Notes: generated by a model from the sequence alone, not told the origin. A stretch of DNA of 64,000 bases from Sphingomonas sp. DG1-23 (GCF_030730875.1 NZ_JAVAMA010000013.1:1-64000); one strand, 5' to 3'. Shown: positions 33,200 to 42,491, counted from the stretch's first letter. A program made the numbers and translations.

Positions 33200-33805
33200 T
33201 TGCCAACCGAAATCGTCTGGATGCCTCCCGCCGCAGCGATCCTGCTCGGCTATCTGCTGGGCTCGATCCCGTTCGGCGTGCTGCTCACGCGTCTCGGCGG
33301 TGCCGGCGATCTGCGTCAGATCGGCTCGGGCAATATCGGCGCCACCAATGTGCTGCGCACCGGCCGCAAAGGGCTTGCCGCGGCGACATTGCTGCTCGAT
33401 CTGGCCAAGGGCGCGGCGGCGGTGCTGCTCGCCGACTGGCTGTTCCCGGGCACCGCGGTGCTCGCCGGCATGGGTGCCTTTCTCGGCCATTGCTACCCGG
33501 TCTGGCTGCGCTTTCGCGGCGGCAAGGGGGTGGCGACCTTGATGGGCATCGTCGTCGCGCTGCATTGGCCCTCGGGTCTGGTTTATGCCGCGGTGTGGCT
33601 CGGCCTGCTCGCGGCGTTGCGCATCTCGTCGCTCGCCGGGATCACCGCCGCGATCAGCGCGCCGGTGAGCGCCGCTTTCTGGGGGCGGATCGATCTCGTC
33701 CTGTTGCTGCTCGCGCTGGCGCTGATCGTGCTGTGGAAGCATCGCGAGAATATCGATCGGCTGCTGAGCGGCACCGAGCCGCGCATCGGCAAGAAGCGCG
33801 AATGA
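33200..33805 (+). CDS. plsY: Acyl-phosphate:glycerol-3-phosphate acyltransferase PlsY
   Basis: 201-aa integral membrane enzyme that makes 1-acyl-glycerol-3-phosphate for phospholipid synthesis. Five or so TM helices, with loop motifs GSIPFG, GSGNIGATNVLRTGRKG and LRFRGGKGVATLMGI at the active site. TTG 33200 follows AGGGGGTAGAA, whereas ATG 33221 would begin inside the first TM segment; the start is therefore somewhat uncertain. dprA begins 18 nt after its stop. Confidence 0.94.
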   Translation: MPTEIVWMPPAAAILLGYLLGSIPFGVLLTRLGGAGDLRQIGSGNIGATNVLRTGRKGLAAATLLLDLAKGAAAVLLADWLFPGTAVLAGMGAFLGHCYPVWLRFRGGKGVATLMGIVVALHWPSGLVYAAVWLGLLAALRISSLAGITAAISAPVSAAFWGRIDLVLLLLALALIVLWKHRENIDRLLSGTEPRIGKKRE

Positions 33806-33823
33806 CGCGCGCGGGCCGATAGC

Positions 33824-34903
33824 GTGAGCGATCGGCGCGAGTCGCGGCTGCGGCTGTTGCGCTCGGCGAATATCGGTCCGATCAGCTGGCGCCAGCTGAT
33901 CGGGCGCTTCGGCACGGCCGAGGCGGCGCTCGATGCGCTTCCGATGCTGGCTGCGCGCGGCGGCGGCAATGCGCCGCGGATCGCCGATGCCGGCGTCGTC
34001 CGGCGCGAGATCGCGCAGGTCGAGAAGCTCGGTGCGCGCTATCTGTTCCTCGACGATCCCGATTATCCGCCGCTCCTCGCCGAGCTGGAGAGTGCGCCGC
34101 CCGCGCTGATCGTGCGCGGCAGCGTTGCGCTCGCCCGGCGCAATTGCGTCGCGATGGTCGGTGCGCGCAACGCTTCCGCGGCCGCGTGCCGCTTCGCGCG
34201 TCAGCTCGCGCTGGGACTGGTCGACGCAGGCGCCACGGTGGTGTCGGGGCTCGCGCGCGGCATCGACACCGCGGCGCATAACGGCGCGCTGGCGGGCGGC
34301 ACGATCGGGGTCATCGCCAGCGGGATCGACATCGCATTCCCCCCGGAGAATGCCGAACTCCAGGAACGCGTCGCCCGCGAAGGTCTATTGCTCGCCGAGC
34401 AACCGCCAGGCACCGAGCCGCTCGCCCGTTTCTTCCCTTCGCGCAACCGCATCATCGCCGGGCTCGCGATCGGCACGGTGGTGGTCGAGGCGGCGCCGCG
34501 CTCTGGCTCGCTGATCACCGCGCGCATCGCGGCGGAAGCGGGCCGCGAGGTCATGGCGGTACCCGGCTCGCCGCTCGATCCGCGTGCGCAGGGTTGCAAC
34601 CTGCTGATCCGCGAAGGCGCGACTCTCGTGCAGTCGGTGGACGACATCCTCGAGGCGATTCGCCCGATCGACGCACGCGCGGTGCGCGCGCCGGTATGCA
34701 GCTTCGAAGGCCCGCCTCCCGAAGACGCCAGCGACGCCGAACGGCGGCAGATCGCGGCATTGCTCGGGCCGGTTCCTGTTGCGATCGACGAGCTGATCCG
34801 CCAGTCGGGCGTGGGTGCTGCGGTGGTGCAGACGATATTGCTCGAGCTCGAGCTGGCGGGGCGGCTCGAGCGGCACGCGGGCGGTCGCGTCAGCTGGGCA
34901 TAG
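33824..34903 (+). CDS. dprA: DNA-processing protein DprA/Smf
   Basis: 359 aa from GTG 33824. An N-terminal SAM-like helical part (LLRSANIGPISWRQLIG) leads to the Rossmann-fold ssDNA-binding domain (MVGARNASAAACRFARQLA, VVSGLARGIDTAAHNGALAG, TIGVIASGID, NRIIAGLAIGTVVVEA, SLITARIAAEAGREVMAVPG). The C-terminal winged-helix (DRTBD-type) domain is at ~290-359. It loads RecA on incoming single strands in transformation, but other competence genes are not seen here. Confidence 0.96.
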   Translation: MSDRRESRLRLLRSANIGPISWRQLIGRFGTAEAALDALPMLAARGGGNAPRIADAGVVRREIAQVEKLGARYLFLDDPDYPPLLAELESAPPALIVRGSVALARRNCVAMVGARNASAAACRFARQLALGLVDAGATVVSGLARGIDTAAHNGALAGGTIGVIASGIDIAFPPENAELQERVAREGLLLAEQPPGTEPLARFFPSRNRIIAGLAIGTVVVEAAPRSGSLITARIAAEAGREVMAVPGSPLDPRAQGCNLLIREGATLVQSVDDILEAIRPIDARAVRAPVCSFEGPPPEDASDAERRQIAALLGPVPVAIDELIRQSGVGAAVVQTILLELELAGRLERHAGGRVSWA

Positions 34904-34911
34904 GAGGCGGG

Positions 34912-35562
34912 ATGCAGGAAACCGAGGTCAGCGCGGGCCGGCTGATAGCAGCGATGTTCGCGCTGATGCACGACAATGCGGTCACGGTCGGCGTGTCGAT
35001 CCTCGCCCTGTCCGCGCTGGGAATCGCCAACGACCTGTATAATCCGGAAGCGCTCACTTCGCTGCCGATCAGCCTCGCATGCGTAGCGGCGCAGTTCGTC
35101 GTCACCCTGAAGGCGCTGGAGCGGCTGGGGCTGGTGCAGCGGCCGGCGGGTGCCGTCGGGGCCTATATCGGCGTATCGATATTGACCAATATCGGCATCA
35201 TCCTCGGTACGCTCCTGCTGGTGATCCCGGGGATAGTGCTGGCGATCCGCTGGTCGATCGCAGCGCCGATCTTGCTCGCCGAGGAGCGGGGCGCCGCGGA
35301 AAGCCTGAGCGAAAGCTGGGCGCGCACCAAAGGGCACGCGTTTCCCATCCTGATCGCCTACCTCGTGCCGCTGGGACCGCTTCTGGGATCGTTCGCGGCC
35401 TATGCGCTGGGCGATCCGGAATCGGCGCAGATTCCGCTTATGACCTCGATCATCGGCAATCTCTCCGGCAATGCGTTTCTCGCCATGACATGGTTTCTGT
35501 CGATCGCGATCTATGCGGCGGTCACGCCAGCGGTGGAGCCATTCGAAGAGATATTCGCATGA
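34912..35562 (+). CDS. Multi-pass membrane protein, YciC/GlpQ-membrane-domain-like
   Basis: 216 aa with about five hydrophobic segments, including GVSILTNIGIILGTLLLVIPGIVLAI and ILIAYLVPLGPLLGSFAAYALG. The stretch IRWSIAAPILLAEERGAAES followed by LSESWARTKGHAFPIL is typical of membrane proteins related to the glycerophosphodiesterase membrane domain. ATG follows AGGAGGCGG, 8 nt after the dprA stop. Role unknown. Confidence 0.7.
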   Translation: MQETEVSAGRLIAAMFALMHDNAVTVGVSILALSALGIANDLYNPEALTSLPISLACVAAQFVVTLKALERLGLVQRPAGAVGAYIGVSILTNIGIILGTLLLVIPGIVLAIRWSIAAPILLAEERGAAESLSESWARTKGHAFPILIAYLVPLGPLLGSFAAYALGDPESAQIPLMTSIIGNLSGNAFLAMTWFLSIAIYAAVTPAVEPFEEIFA

Positions 35563-35690
35563 TACCGGCAGGTGGCCCGAGCGACGATGAATCGGGTCTC
35601 CGGACTTGGCGCGGGCGCCGGGCATCCTACTTGACGGGCCGCAGCGACTCATCACCCTCGTACGCGTACGCGTAAGGATCAGAACACTCC

Positions 35691-38228
35691 ATGCAGCTCG
35701 TCATCGTCGAATCGCCCGCCAAGGCGAAGACCATCGAAAAATATCTCGGCAAGGATTATCGCGTCCTCGCTTCCTACGGCCATGTCCGCGACCTGCCCGC
35801 ACGCGACGGATCGGTGAATCCCGACGACGCCTTCGCGATGGAATGGGAGACCTATGCCGACAAGTCGAAGCAGCTCAAGGCGATCGCCGACGAGGCCAAG
35901 AAGGCCGACCGCCTGATCCTCGCGACCGACCCCGATCGCGAAGGCGAGGCGATCAGCTGGCACGTCCGGGAAGTGCTCCGCAACAAGAAGGCGCTGCCGA
36001 AGGAGGTCGAGCGCGTCACCTTCAACGCGATCACCAAGCCCGCGATCCTCGAGGCGATGAAGGCGCCTCGCGAGCTCGATACCGACCTGATCGACGCCTA
36101 TCGCGCCCGCCGTGCGCTCGACTACCTCGTCGGCTTCACGCTCTCCCCGGTGTTGTGGCGCAAGCTGCCCGGCGCCAAATCGGCGGGGCGCGTCCAGTCG
36201 GTCGCGCTGCGGCTGATCGTCGAGCGCGAGCGCGAGATCGAGGGTTTCAAGCCCCAGGAATATTGGTCGGTCACTGCCGAGATGGAGCAGGACGGCACCC
36301 CGTTCGTCACGCGGCTGGTCAAATATAAGGGCGACAAGCTCGACCGCCTCTCGATCGGCGACGAGGGCACGGCGCTCGCCGCGAAAAAGGCCGTCGAGGA
36401 AGGGCGTTTCTCGGTCGCCGCGGTCGAGACCAAGCCGGCGATGCGCAATCCGCCGCCGCCTTTCACCACCTCGACCCTCCAGCAGGAAGCGGCGCGCAAG
36501 CTCGGCTTCTCGGCAAGCCACACGATGCGGATCGCGCAGGGGCTCTACGAGGACGGCGCGATCACCTATATGCGGACCGACGGCGTCCAGATGGACGGCA
36601 GCGCGATCCAGGAAGCGCGCAAGGCGATCGCGACGCGCTATGACGGCGGCTATGTGCCGGACAAGCCGCGCCAATATCAGACCAAGGCCAAGAATGCGCA
36701 GGAAGCGCACGAGGCGATCCGCCCGACCGACTTCTCGAAGGACAGGGCCGGCAGCGGCGATCATGGCCGGCTCTACGAGCTGATCTGGAAGCGCGCGCTC
36801 GCCAGCCAGATGGCCTCGGCACGAATGGAGCGCACCACGATCGATCTCGAGGACGGCACCGGCCAGCACGGGCTGCGCGCCACCGGCCAGGTCGTGCTCT
36901 TCCCCGGCTATCTCGCGCTCTACGAGGAAGGCCGCGACGACGAGGGCGACGAGGACAGCCGGCGCCTGCCGCGCCTGTCCGCGGGCGACGCGCCGGCCAA
37001 GAAGGCGGTCAATGCCGAGCAGCATTTCACTCAGCCGCCGCCGCGCTTCTCCGAGGCCTCGCTGGTCAAGCGGCTCGAGGAGCTCGGCATCGGCCGGCCC
37101 TCGACCTATGCCTCGATCATCCAGACGCTCAAGGACCGTTCCTATGTGCGGATCGAGAAGAACCGCTTCTTCGCCGAGGAGAGCGGGCGGCTGGTGACGG
37201 CGTTCCTCGAACGCTTCTTCGAAAAATATGTCGGCTATGATTTCACTGCCGAGCTCGAGGAAGAGCTCGACGACGTCTCGGGCGGGCGCGCCGAATGGCA
37301 GGCGGTGCTCGAATCCTTCTGGAAGGACTTCAAGCCGCGTACGACCGAAGTGATGGAGCAGAAGCCGAGCGAGGTCACCGCCGCGCTCGATCTGTTCCTC
37401 GAGCCCTATCTGTTTCCGGCCAAGGCGGACGGCAGCGATCCGCGGCTATGCCCGAATTGCGGCAACGGCCGGCTCGCGCTGCGTGGCGGCAAGTTCGGTG
37501 CGTTCGTGGCATGCTCCAACTATCCCGAGTGCAAATTCACCCGCCGGTTCGGCGAGCCGGGCGGTTCGGGTAGCGAATCGACCGGTCCCGAAGTGCTGGG
37601 GGTCGATCCCGACTCCGGGCTCAACGTCGAGCGCAAATCGGGGCGCTTCGGGCCGTATATCCAGCTCGGCGAGGGCAAGGATGCCGCGCGCGCCTCGATT
37701 CCCAAGGATGTCGATCTCGATCTCGAATGGGCATTGAAGCTGCTCAAGCTGCCGCGGACGGTGGGCAATCATCCCGAGACCGGAAATCCGATCACGGCGT
37801 CGATCGGCCGCTACGGGCCCTATCTGGCCCATGACGGCAAATATGCCCGGCTCCAGTCGACCGCGGAGGTGTTCGAGACCGGCATGAACGCTGCGGTGGT
37901 CAAGCTCGCCGAGGCGGCGGCGAGTGGCGGCCGTCCGGCGCGCGGCGCCGCGCGCGAGCCTTTGAAGATGCTCGGCAAGCACCCCCGGACCGAAGCCGAG
38001 ATCAAGCTGATGGAGGGCCGCTATGGCGCCTATGTCACCGATGGCGAGACCAATGCGACCTTGCCCAAGTCGATCGACAAGGACCAGCTGACGCTCGAGG
38101 AGGCCGCCCAGCTGATCGACGCGCGCGCTGCGGCCGGGCCGGCAAAGGGCAAAGGCAAGAAAAAAGCCGCCCCGAAAAAGGGGGCCGCGAAGAAGGCGCC
38201 GGCCAAGAAAGCCGCAGCGAAGAAGTGA
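35691..38228 (+). CDS. topA: DNA topoisomerase I
   Basis: 845-aa type IA topoisomerase that relaxes negative supercoils. TOPRIM domain: LVIVESPAKAKTIEKYLG and ATDPDREGEAISWHV (acidic metal site). The catalytic Tyr is Y293 in ITYMRTDGV. The core continues to ~570, followed by a four-Cys zinc finger (LCPNCGNGRL...CSNYPECKFTRRF) and degenerate C-terminal repeats. The last ~35 residues are a Lys/Ala tail (KGKGKKKAAPKKGAAKKAP), typical of alphaproteobacteria. A TTGACG element at 35632 may be the -35. Confidence 0.98.
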   Translation: MQLVIVESPAKAKTIEKYLGKDYRVLASYGHVRDLPARDGSVNPDDAFAMEWETYADKSKQLKAIADEAKKADRLILATDPDREGEAISWHVREVLRNKKALPKEVERVTFNAITKPAILEAMKAPRELDTDLIDAYRARRALDYLVGFTLSPVLWRKLPGAKSAGRVQSVALRLIVEREREIEGFKPQEYWSVTAEMEQDGTPFVTRLVKYKGDKLDRLSIGDEGTALAAKKAVEEGRFSVAAVETKPAMRNPPPPFTTSTLQQEAARKLGFSASHTMRIAQGLYEDGAITYMRTDGVQMDGSAIQEARKAIATRYDGGYVPDKPRQYQTKAKNAQEAHEAIRPTDFSKDRAGSGDHGRLYELIWKRALASQMASARMERTTIDLEDGTGQHGLRATGQVVLFPGYLALYEEGRDDEGDEDSRRLPRLSAGDAPAKKAVNAEQHFTQPPPRFSEASLVKRLEELGIGRPSTYASIIQTLKDRSYVRIEKNRFFAEESGRLVTAFLERFFEKYVGYDFTAELEEELDDVSGGRAEWQAVLESFWKDFKPRTTEVMEQKPSEVTAALDLFLEPYLFPAKADGSDPRLCPNCGNGRLALRGGKFGAFVACSNYPECKFTRRFGEPGGSGSESTGPEVLGVDPDSGLNVERKSGRFGPYIQLGEGKDAARASIPKDVDLDLEWALKLLKLPRTVGNHPETGNPITASIGRYGPYLAHDGKYARLQSTAEVFETGMNAAVVKLAEAAASGGRPARGAAREPLKMLGKHPRTEAEIKLMEGRYGAYVTDGETNATLPKSIDKDQLTLEEAAQLIDARAAAGPAKGKGKKKAAPKKGAAKKAPAKKAAAKK

Positions 38229-38235
38229 CTTGTGC

Positions 38236-38304
38236 TCCTGCGAAAGCAGGAGCCCAAGGTCACAAGCGGTTCGATCCGAACTCTGGGCTCCTGCTTTCGC
38301 AGGG
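38236..38304. repeat. Perfect 20-bp inverted repeat with CCTGCGAAAGCAGG arms
   Basis: CCTGCGAAAGCAGGAGCCCA (38237-38256) and its exact reverse complement (38284-38303) flank a 27-nt spacer. Each arm also contains the small hairpin CCTGCGAAAGCAGG. The element sits 8 nt after the topA stop and 11 nt before the SEL1-gene stop, so it could terminate or stabilise both transcripts. Sphingomonads carry similar short repeats between genes. Confidence 0.85.
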
Positions 38305-38314
38305 GCGCCGGATA

Positions 38315-38611
38315 TCAGGCCGCGCGCATCTCGAGCCCGCGCAACCAGGCGCGGGCCGACTTCTGCGCGTCGATGATCTCGCGCGCGGTCATGTCCTCGG
38401 AAATCTCGGCGCGGCATTCCGCGGCGCGCTCGCTGCCCGAGACGGCGGCGATGTTGAACCATTTATGCGCTTCGACGAGATCGACGTCGACGCCCTCGGC
38501 GCCGCTCGAATAGACGATGCCCAGATCGAAACAGGCCTTGGCGTCGCCGCGCGCTGCGTCGCGGAGCCGGCTCTCGACCAGAAAACGTGCGCTCTTGAGA
38601 CTGTTGCCCAT
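38315..38611 (-). CDS. SEL1-repeat-like small protein
   Basis: 98 aa from ATG 38611 (GTG 38614 also in frame). Two SEL1-like helical repeats: DAKACFDLGIVYSSGAEGVDVD then LVEAHKWFNIAAVSGSERAAECRAEI. The C-terminal helix MTAREIIDAQKSARAWL is shared with short sphingomonad SEL1 proteins. No signal peptide. Probably a protein-interaction module; partner unknown. Confidence 0.82.
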   Translation of the reverse strand: MGNSLKSARFLVESRLRDAARGDAKACFDLGIVYSSGAEGVDVDLVEAHKWFNIAAVSGSERAAECRAEISEDMTAREIIDAQKSARAWLRGLEMRAA

Positions 38612-38709
38612 CACCGCTCACCCGATTGCTTATCCTCAATGTTGCAAGGATTGGCAGGTAAGCGGGAAACAAAAGGTTAATGCAGTTAACCGTATTCGTT
38701 CGTAGCGGA

Positions 38710-39552
38710 TTACTCCGCCATCGCCACCGGGATATTGTCGATCAGCCGGGTGCCGCCGAGCCGCGCCGCGGCGAGAAGCCGCATCGCCCGGCCTTCGATC
38801 GGCTCGGACAGCGTCTCGGCATCGGCGAGCACGACATAATCCACCTCGAAACCCGCGGCGATCAACGTCTCGCGCGCCTGTGCCAGCGCGGCTTCGGGAT
38901 CGCCGCCCTTGGCGATCGTCCGCTCGGCGAGCCCCAACGCGCGCGGCAGCGCCACGGCCTGGGCGCGTTCCTCGGGGATCAGATAGGCGTTGCGCGACGA
39001 CAGCGCGAGGCCGTCATCCTCGCGCTGGGTGGGCACGCCCTGGATCTCGATATCCAGGTCGAGATCCGTCGTCAGCCGGCGGATCACGGCGAGCTGCTGC
39101 CAATCCTTTTCGCCGAACAAGGCGATATCCGGCCGGACCTGGTTGAACAATTTGGCGACCACCGTCGCGACGCCGTCGAAATGGCCCGGGCGATGCGCGC
39201 CATCGAGCACTTCGCTGATCCCGCTGATCGAGATGTTGGTGGCGAAGCCCTCGGGATAGATCACCTCGACCGGCGGCAGCCACAATAGATCGACACCGGC
39301 TGCGGTGAGCATTCGCGTGTCGGCAAGCTCCTTGCGTGGATATTTGGCGAGGTCCTCGTTCGGGCCGAACTGCTTCGGATTGACGAAGATCGACACCACC
39401 ACGCGCTGCGCCGCGCGCCGTGCCGCCTCGACCAGCGCCATGTGCCCGTCATGCAGCGCGCCCATCGTCGGCACCAGAGCGACACGCTCGCCTGCCGCGC
39501 GCCATGTGGCGACGGCACCGCGAAGGGCATCGAGCTGACGGACGGTTTGCAC
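38710..39552 (-). CDS. panC: Pantothenate synthetase
   Basis: 280-aa enzyme condensing beta-alanine and pantoate with ATP, last step of vitamin B5 synthesis. ATP motif VPTMGALHDGHMALV (HIGH-like), SIFVNPKQFGPNEDLAKYPR, FGEKDWQQLAVIRRL and LALSSRNAYL (KMSKS-like). It diverges from mipZ across 73 nt. Confidence 0.97.
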   Translation of the reverse strand: MQTVRQLDALRGAVATWRAAGERVALVPTMGALHDGHMALVEAARRAAQRVVVSIFVNPKQFGPNEDLAKYPRKELADTRMLTAAGVDLLWLPPVEVIYPEGFATNISISGISEVLDGAHRPGHFDGVATVVAKLFNQVRPDIALFGEKDWQQLAVIRRLTTDLDLDIEIQGVPTQREDDGLALSSRNAYLIPEERAQAVALPRALGLAERTIAKGGDPEAALAQARETLIAAGFEVDYVVLADAETLSEPIEGRAMRLLAAARLGGTRLIDNIPVAMAE

Positions 39553-39625
39553 GCTTGACCACTTTCGATAAGACAGGAGCGCGGCCTTCTATGGGGCGCG
39601 GGCGGCGGGATCAATAAAGGATGTT

Positions 39626-40426
39626 GTGGGCTTGACCGACGGAGCTAAGCGCTTGCACGTGCTCGTTTTTGCCAATGAGAAGGGCGGCACCGGCAAGTCG
39701 ACGACCGCGATTCACGCGGCGATCGCGCTCTCCGCCAAGGGCGCGCGGGTGGCGTGCTTCGATCTCGATCATCGCCAGCGCACGATGGGCCGCTATCTCG
39801 ACAATCGCCGCGCCACGATCAAGCGCATGGGGCGCGACCTGCCGACGCCCGAATATGAAACGCATGACGGCGAGAGCATGGATTTCTTTGGCGAGACGCT
39901 CGAGCGGCTCGGGGCGAGCGCGGATTTTCTCGTGATCGACACGCCCGGCCGCGACGACAAGTTCGCCCGGATCGCGGTGACCAATGCCGACACCCTCGTC
40001 ACGCCGATGAACGACAGCTTCGTCGATTTCGACCTGATCGGCCATGTCGACCCGGACACCTACAAGGTCACGCGCCCGAGCTTCTATTCGGAGCTGATCT
40101 GGGAGTCGCGCAAGCGCCGCGCCAAGGCGGACGGCGAAACGATCGACTGGGTCGTCCTGCGCAACCGCATGCAGCATATCGAGGCGCGCAACATGCGCCG
40201 CGTCTCCGAAGCGATCGACCAGCTCTCCAAGCGCGTCGGCTTCCGGGTGATCTCGGGCCTGTCGGAGCGCGTGATCTATCGCGAATTGTTCCCGCAGGGG
40301 CTGACGATGCTCGACAGCCGCGAATTCGGCGAGATGGGCCTCAGCCATGTCGCCGCGCGGCAGGAACTGCGCGAGATGATGGCCGGCCTCGCGCTCCCCG
40401 AAGTCGCCATGCCGCTGTTCGCCTGA
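39626..40426 (+). CDS. mipZ: Division-plane positioning ATPase MipZ
   Basis: 266 aa from GTG 39626 (AAAGGATGTT upstream). It is a ParA/MinD-type ATPase that forms polar gradients and inhibits FtsZ, a hallmark of alphaproteobacteria. Deviant Walker A is FANEKGGTGKSTTAIH, switch region VACFDLDHRQRTMGRYL, and Walker B-like FLVIDTPGRDD. FPQGLTMLDSREFGEMGLSH near the end is MipZ-specific. TGATG overlap with the following J-domain gene indicates coupled translation. Confidence 0.95.
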   Translation: MGLTDGAKRLHVLVFANEKGGTGKSTTAIHAAIALSAKGARVACFDLDHRQRTMGRYLDNRRATIKRMGRDLPTPEYETHDGESMDFFGETLERLGASADFLVIDTPGRDDKFARIAVTNADTLVTPMNDSFVDFDLIGHVDPDTYKVTRPSFYSELIWESRKRRAKADGETIDWVVLRNRMQHIEARNMRRVSEAIDQLSKRVGFRVISGLSERVIYRELFPQGLTMLDSREFGEMGLSHVAARQELREMMAGLALPEVAMPLFA

Positions 40427-40695
40427 TGGCCAAGGCGGTCCTCGCGGCACTGATCCTCGCCGCGCTCTATTATCTGTTCCTCAAGCCGCGGCCAAAGCCG
40501 AGGCCCAGGGCGCCGCGGATGCCGCAGGACGAAGCCCGCGCGATACTTGGAATCACTGCCGACGCCGACGAGGAGACGATTCGCAACGCCCACCGCCGAT
40601 TGGTCAGCGCGGTGCATCCCGACAAGGGCGGATCCGAGGAATTGACCCGGCGGATCAATGCCGCGCGCGACACGTTGCTTCGCCGTAACCCATAG
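40426..40695 (+). CDS. Membrane-anchored J-domain protein
   Basis: 89 aa. An N-terminal transmembrane anchor (AKAVLAALILAALYYLFL, 2-19) and a Pro/Arg linker lead into a short J domain: DEARAILGITADADEETIRNAHRRLVSAVHPDKGGSEELTRRIN. The DnaK-activating HPD is intact. It overlaps mipZ by one base (TGATG). Likely a DnaK co-chaperone at the inner membrane, or one tied to MipZ; the second is inference from coupling only. Confidence 0.87.
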   Translation: MAKAVLAALILAALYYLFLKPRPKPRPRAPRMPQDEARAILGITADADEETIRNAHRRLVSAVHPDKGGSEELTRRINAARDTLLRRNP

Positions 40696-40792
40696 GCGCC
40701 ACGGGCCGCCGCTTCGGTCTTGTTGCACCTGCGTAATTGAACTTTCGCGGCGCTCGCGATTTACGCCGGCAAACCCCTTCTCCGGAGGCATC

Positions 40793-42190
40793 ATGACGCA
40801 CCGTTTCGACCCCACATCCCTGCGCGAATACGACATTCGCGGAATCGTGGGGGAAGCGCTTGGACCCGATGACGCGCGCGCGATCGGCCGCGGCTTCGCA
40901 ACCCTGCTTCGCCGCGCGGGCGGGACCCGCGTCGCGGTCGGCCGCGACGGCCGCGTCTCCTCGCTCGAACTCGAAGCGGCACTGGTCGAGGGGCTCACCG
41001 CGTCCGGCTGCGACGTGGTGCGCGTCGGGCTCGGCCCCACGCCGATGCTATATTATGCCGAAGCCACGCTTGAAGTGGATGGCGGCATCCAGATAACCGG
41101 CAGTCATAATCCCGGAAACTATAACGGCTTCAAGATGGTGCTCCAGCACCGTCCGTTCTTCGGCGAAGACATCCAGACTTTGGGCCGGATGGCCGCCGAA
41201 GGCGATTGGGAGGAAGCTGACACCGTCGGCACCGTCACCGACTACGACATTGTCGACGCCTATGTCGGGCGGCTGGTGGCGGGCTATGCCGGCGGCGCCT
41301 ATCGCGTCGGATGGGATACGGGCAACGGCGCCGCCGGCCCGGTGGTCGAGAAACTGGTCAAGCAGCTGCCGGGTGAGCATCATACGCTCTTCACCGAAGT
41401 GGACGGCAATTTCCCCAATCATCATCCCGATCCCACCGAGGAAAAGAACCTCGCCGACCTGAAGCGGCTTGTCGCGGAGAAGCAGCTCGATTTCGGACTG
41501 GCCTTTGACGGCGACGGCGATCGGCTCGGCGCGATCGACGGGCAGGGCAGGGTGGTCTGGGGCGACCAGATTCTGTCCATTCTGGCCGAGCCTCTGCTCA
41601 AGGCCGTACCGGGCGCGACGGTGATCGCCGACGTCAAGGCCAGCCAGGCGCTCTATGACCGCGTCGCCGAACTCGGCGGCAATCCGGTGATGTGGAAGAC
41701 CGGCCACAGCCTGATCAAGACCAAGATGAAGGAAACCCATGCGCCGCTCGCCGGCGAGATGAGCGGCCACATCTTCTTCGCCGACACCTTCTACGATTAT
41801 TACGGTTATGACGACGCGCAGTTCGCCGCGGTCCAGCTCATCCGCGCGGTGCATTCGACGGGCAAGTCGCTGACTGCGCTCAAGGATGCGATGCCGCCGA
41901 TGATCAACACGCCCGAAATGCGCTTCCAGGTCGATGAGAGCCGCAAGTTCGCGGTGATCGACGAGGTGCTCGAACGGCTCGAAGCCGAGGGCGCCGACGT
42001 CAATCGCACCGATGGCGCACGCGTCAACACGCCCGACGGCTGGTGGCTGCTGCGTGCTTCGAACACGCAGGACGTACTCGTTGCGCGTGCCGAGGCGAAG
42101 AGCCAGGAAGGACTCGATCGGCTGATGGCGCAGATCGACGCCCAGCTCGCCGCGAGCGGGCTGGAGCGTGGTCCGCAAGCCGGTCACTAA
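40793..42190 (+). CDS. Phosphomannomutase/phosphoglucomutase
   Basis: 465-aa alpha-D-phosphohexomutase. The phosphoserine is S104 in ITGSHNPGNYNG. The Mg site DGDGDRLG lies near 245-252, the sugar loop GEMSGHIFF near 320, and the phosphate-binding RASNTQDVLVARAE near 425. ATG 40793 follows CCGGAGG. Similar to AlgC/ManB enzymes that supply mannose-1-P and glucose-1-P for exopolysaccharide and LPS; gene naming left open. Confidence 0.93.
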   Translation: MTHRFDPTSLREYDIRGIVGEALGPDDARAIGRGFATLLRRAGGTRVAVGRDGRVSSLELEAALVEGLTASGCDVVRVGLGPTPMLYYAEATLEVDGGIQITGSHNPGNYNGFKMVLQHRPFFGEDIQTLGRMAAEGDWEEADTVGTVTDYDIVDAYVGRLVAGYAGGAYRVGWDTGNGAAGPVVEKLVKQLPGEHHTLFTEVDGNFPNHHPDPTEEKNLADLKRLVAEKQLDFGLAFDGDGDRLGAIDGQGRVVWGDQILSILAEPLLKAVPGATVIADVKASQALYDRVAELGGNPVMWKTGHSLIKTKMKETHAPLAGEMSGHIFFADTFYDYYGYDDAQFAAVQLIRAVHSTGKSLTALKDAMPPMINTPEMRFQVDESRKFAVIDEVLERLEAEGADVNRTDGARVNTPDGWWLLRASNTQDVLVARAEAKSQEGLDRLMAQIDAQLAASGLERGPQAGH

Positions 42191-42257
42191 ACCCGACGAA
42201 CCGCTCGGACGGCAGGAACCTTGATCTGCATCAAGGGTTCTTCCGTTCGAGTGGGAA

Positions 42258-42425
42258 ATGACCGTGAACGACAAGACACCAAGCGACATCGCCGAGATCG
42301 AGGACGCGCAGGCCGGGCTTCGCGAATGCATCGAGGCGACCAAGGAACTGGCCGAGCGCGCCGAGGATTTGCTGCAGAAGTGCAAAGCGCGCGCCGGGCG
42401 CGAGAATCTCGCCGGCGATTGTTGA
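42258..42425 (+). CDS. Small helical protein (55 aa), unknown function
   Basis: ATG 42258 to TGA 42425 encodes 55 aa starting MTVNDKTPSDIAEIEDAQAG, followed by LRECIEATKELAERAEDLL, one amphipathic helix with two cysteines. An upstream GTGGGAA is only a weak ribosome site. It fills the gap between the phosphohexomutase and the exonuclease on the same strand. Charged/coil composition and frame bias look coding. Function unknown. Confidence 0.55.
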   Translation: MTVNDKTPSDIAEIEDAQAGLRECIEATKELAERAEDLLQKCKARAGRENLAGDC

Positions 42426-42491
42426 GGCTGTCGAGCCGGCGCCCGCAAGTTTCGGCTGGTATTTCATGACGTCACGCCCCACCTAGCCGGC

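Noticed and set aside
35559..35675. 38-codon frame overlapping the membrane-protein stop (ATGA)
   Set aside because: Ser/Arg-rich with no helix or motif, and it runs through the probable topA promoter (TTGACG at 35632).
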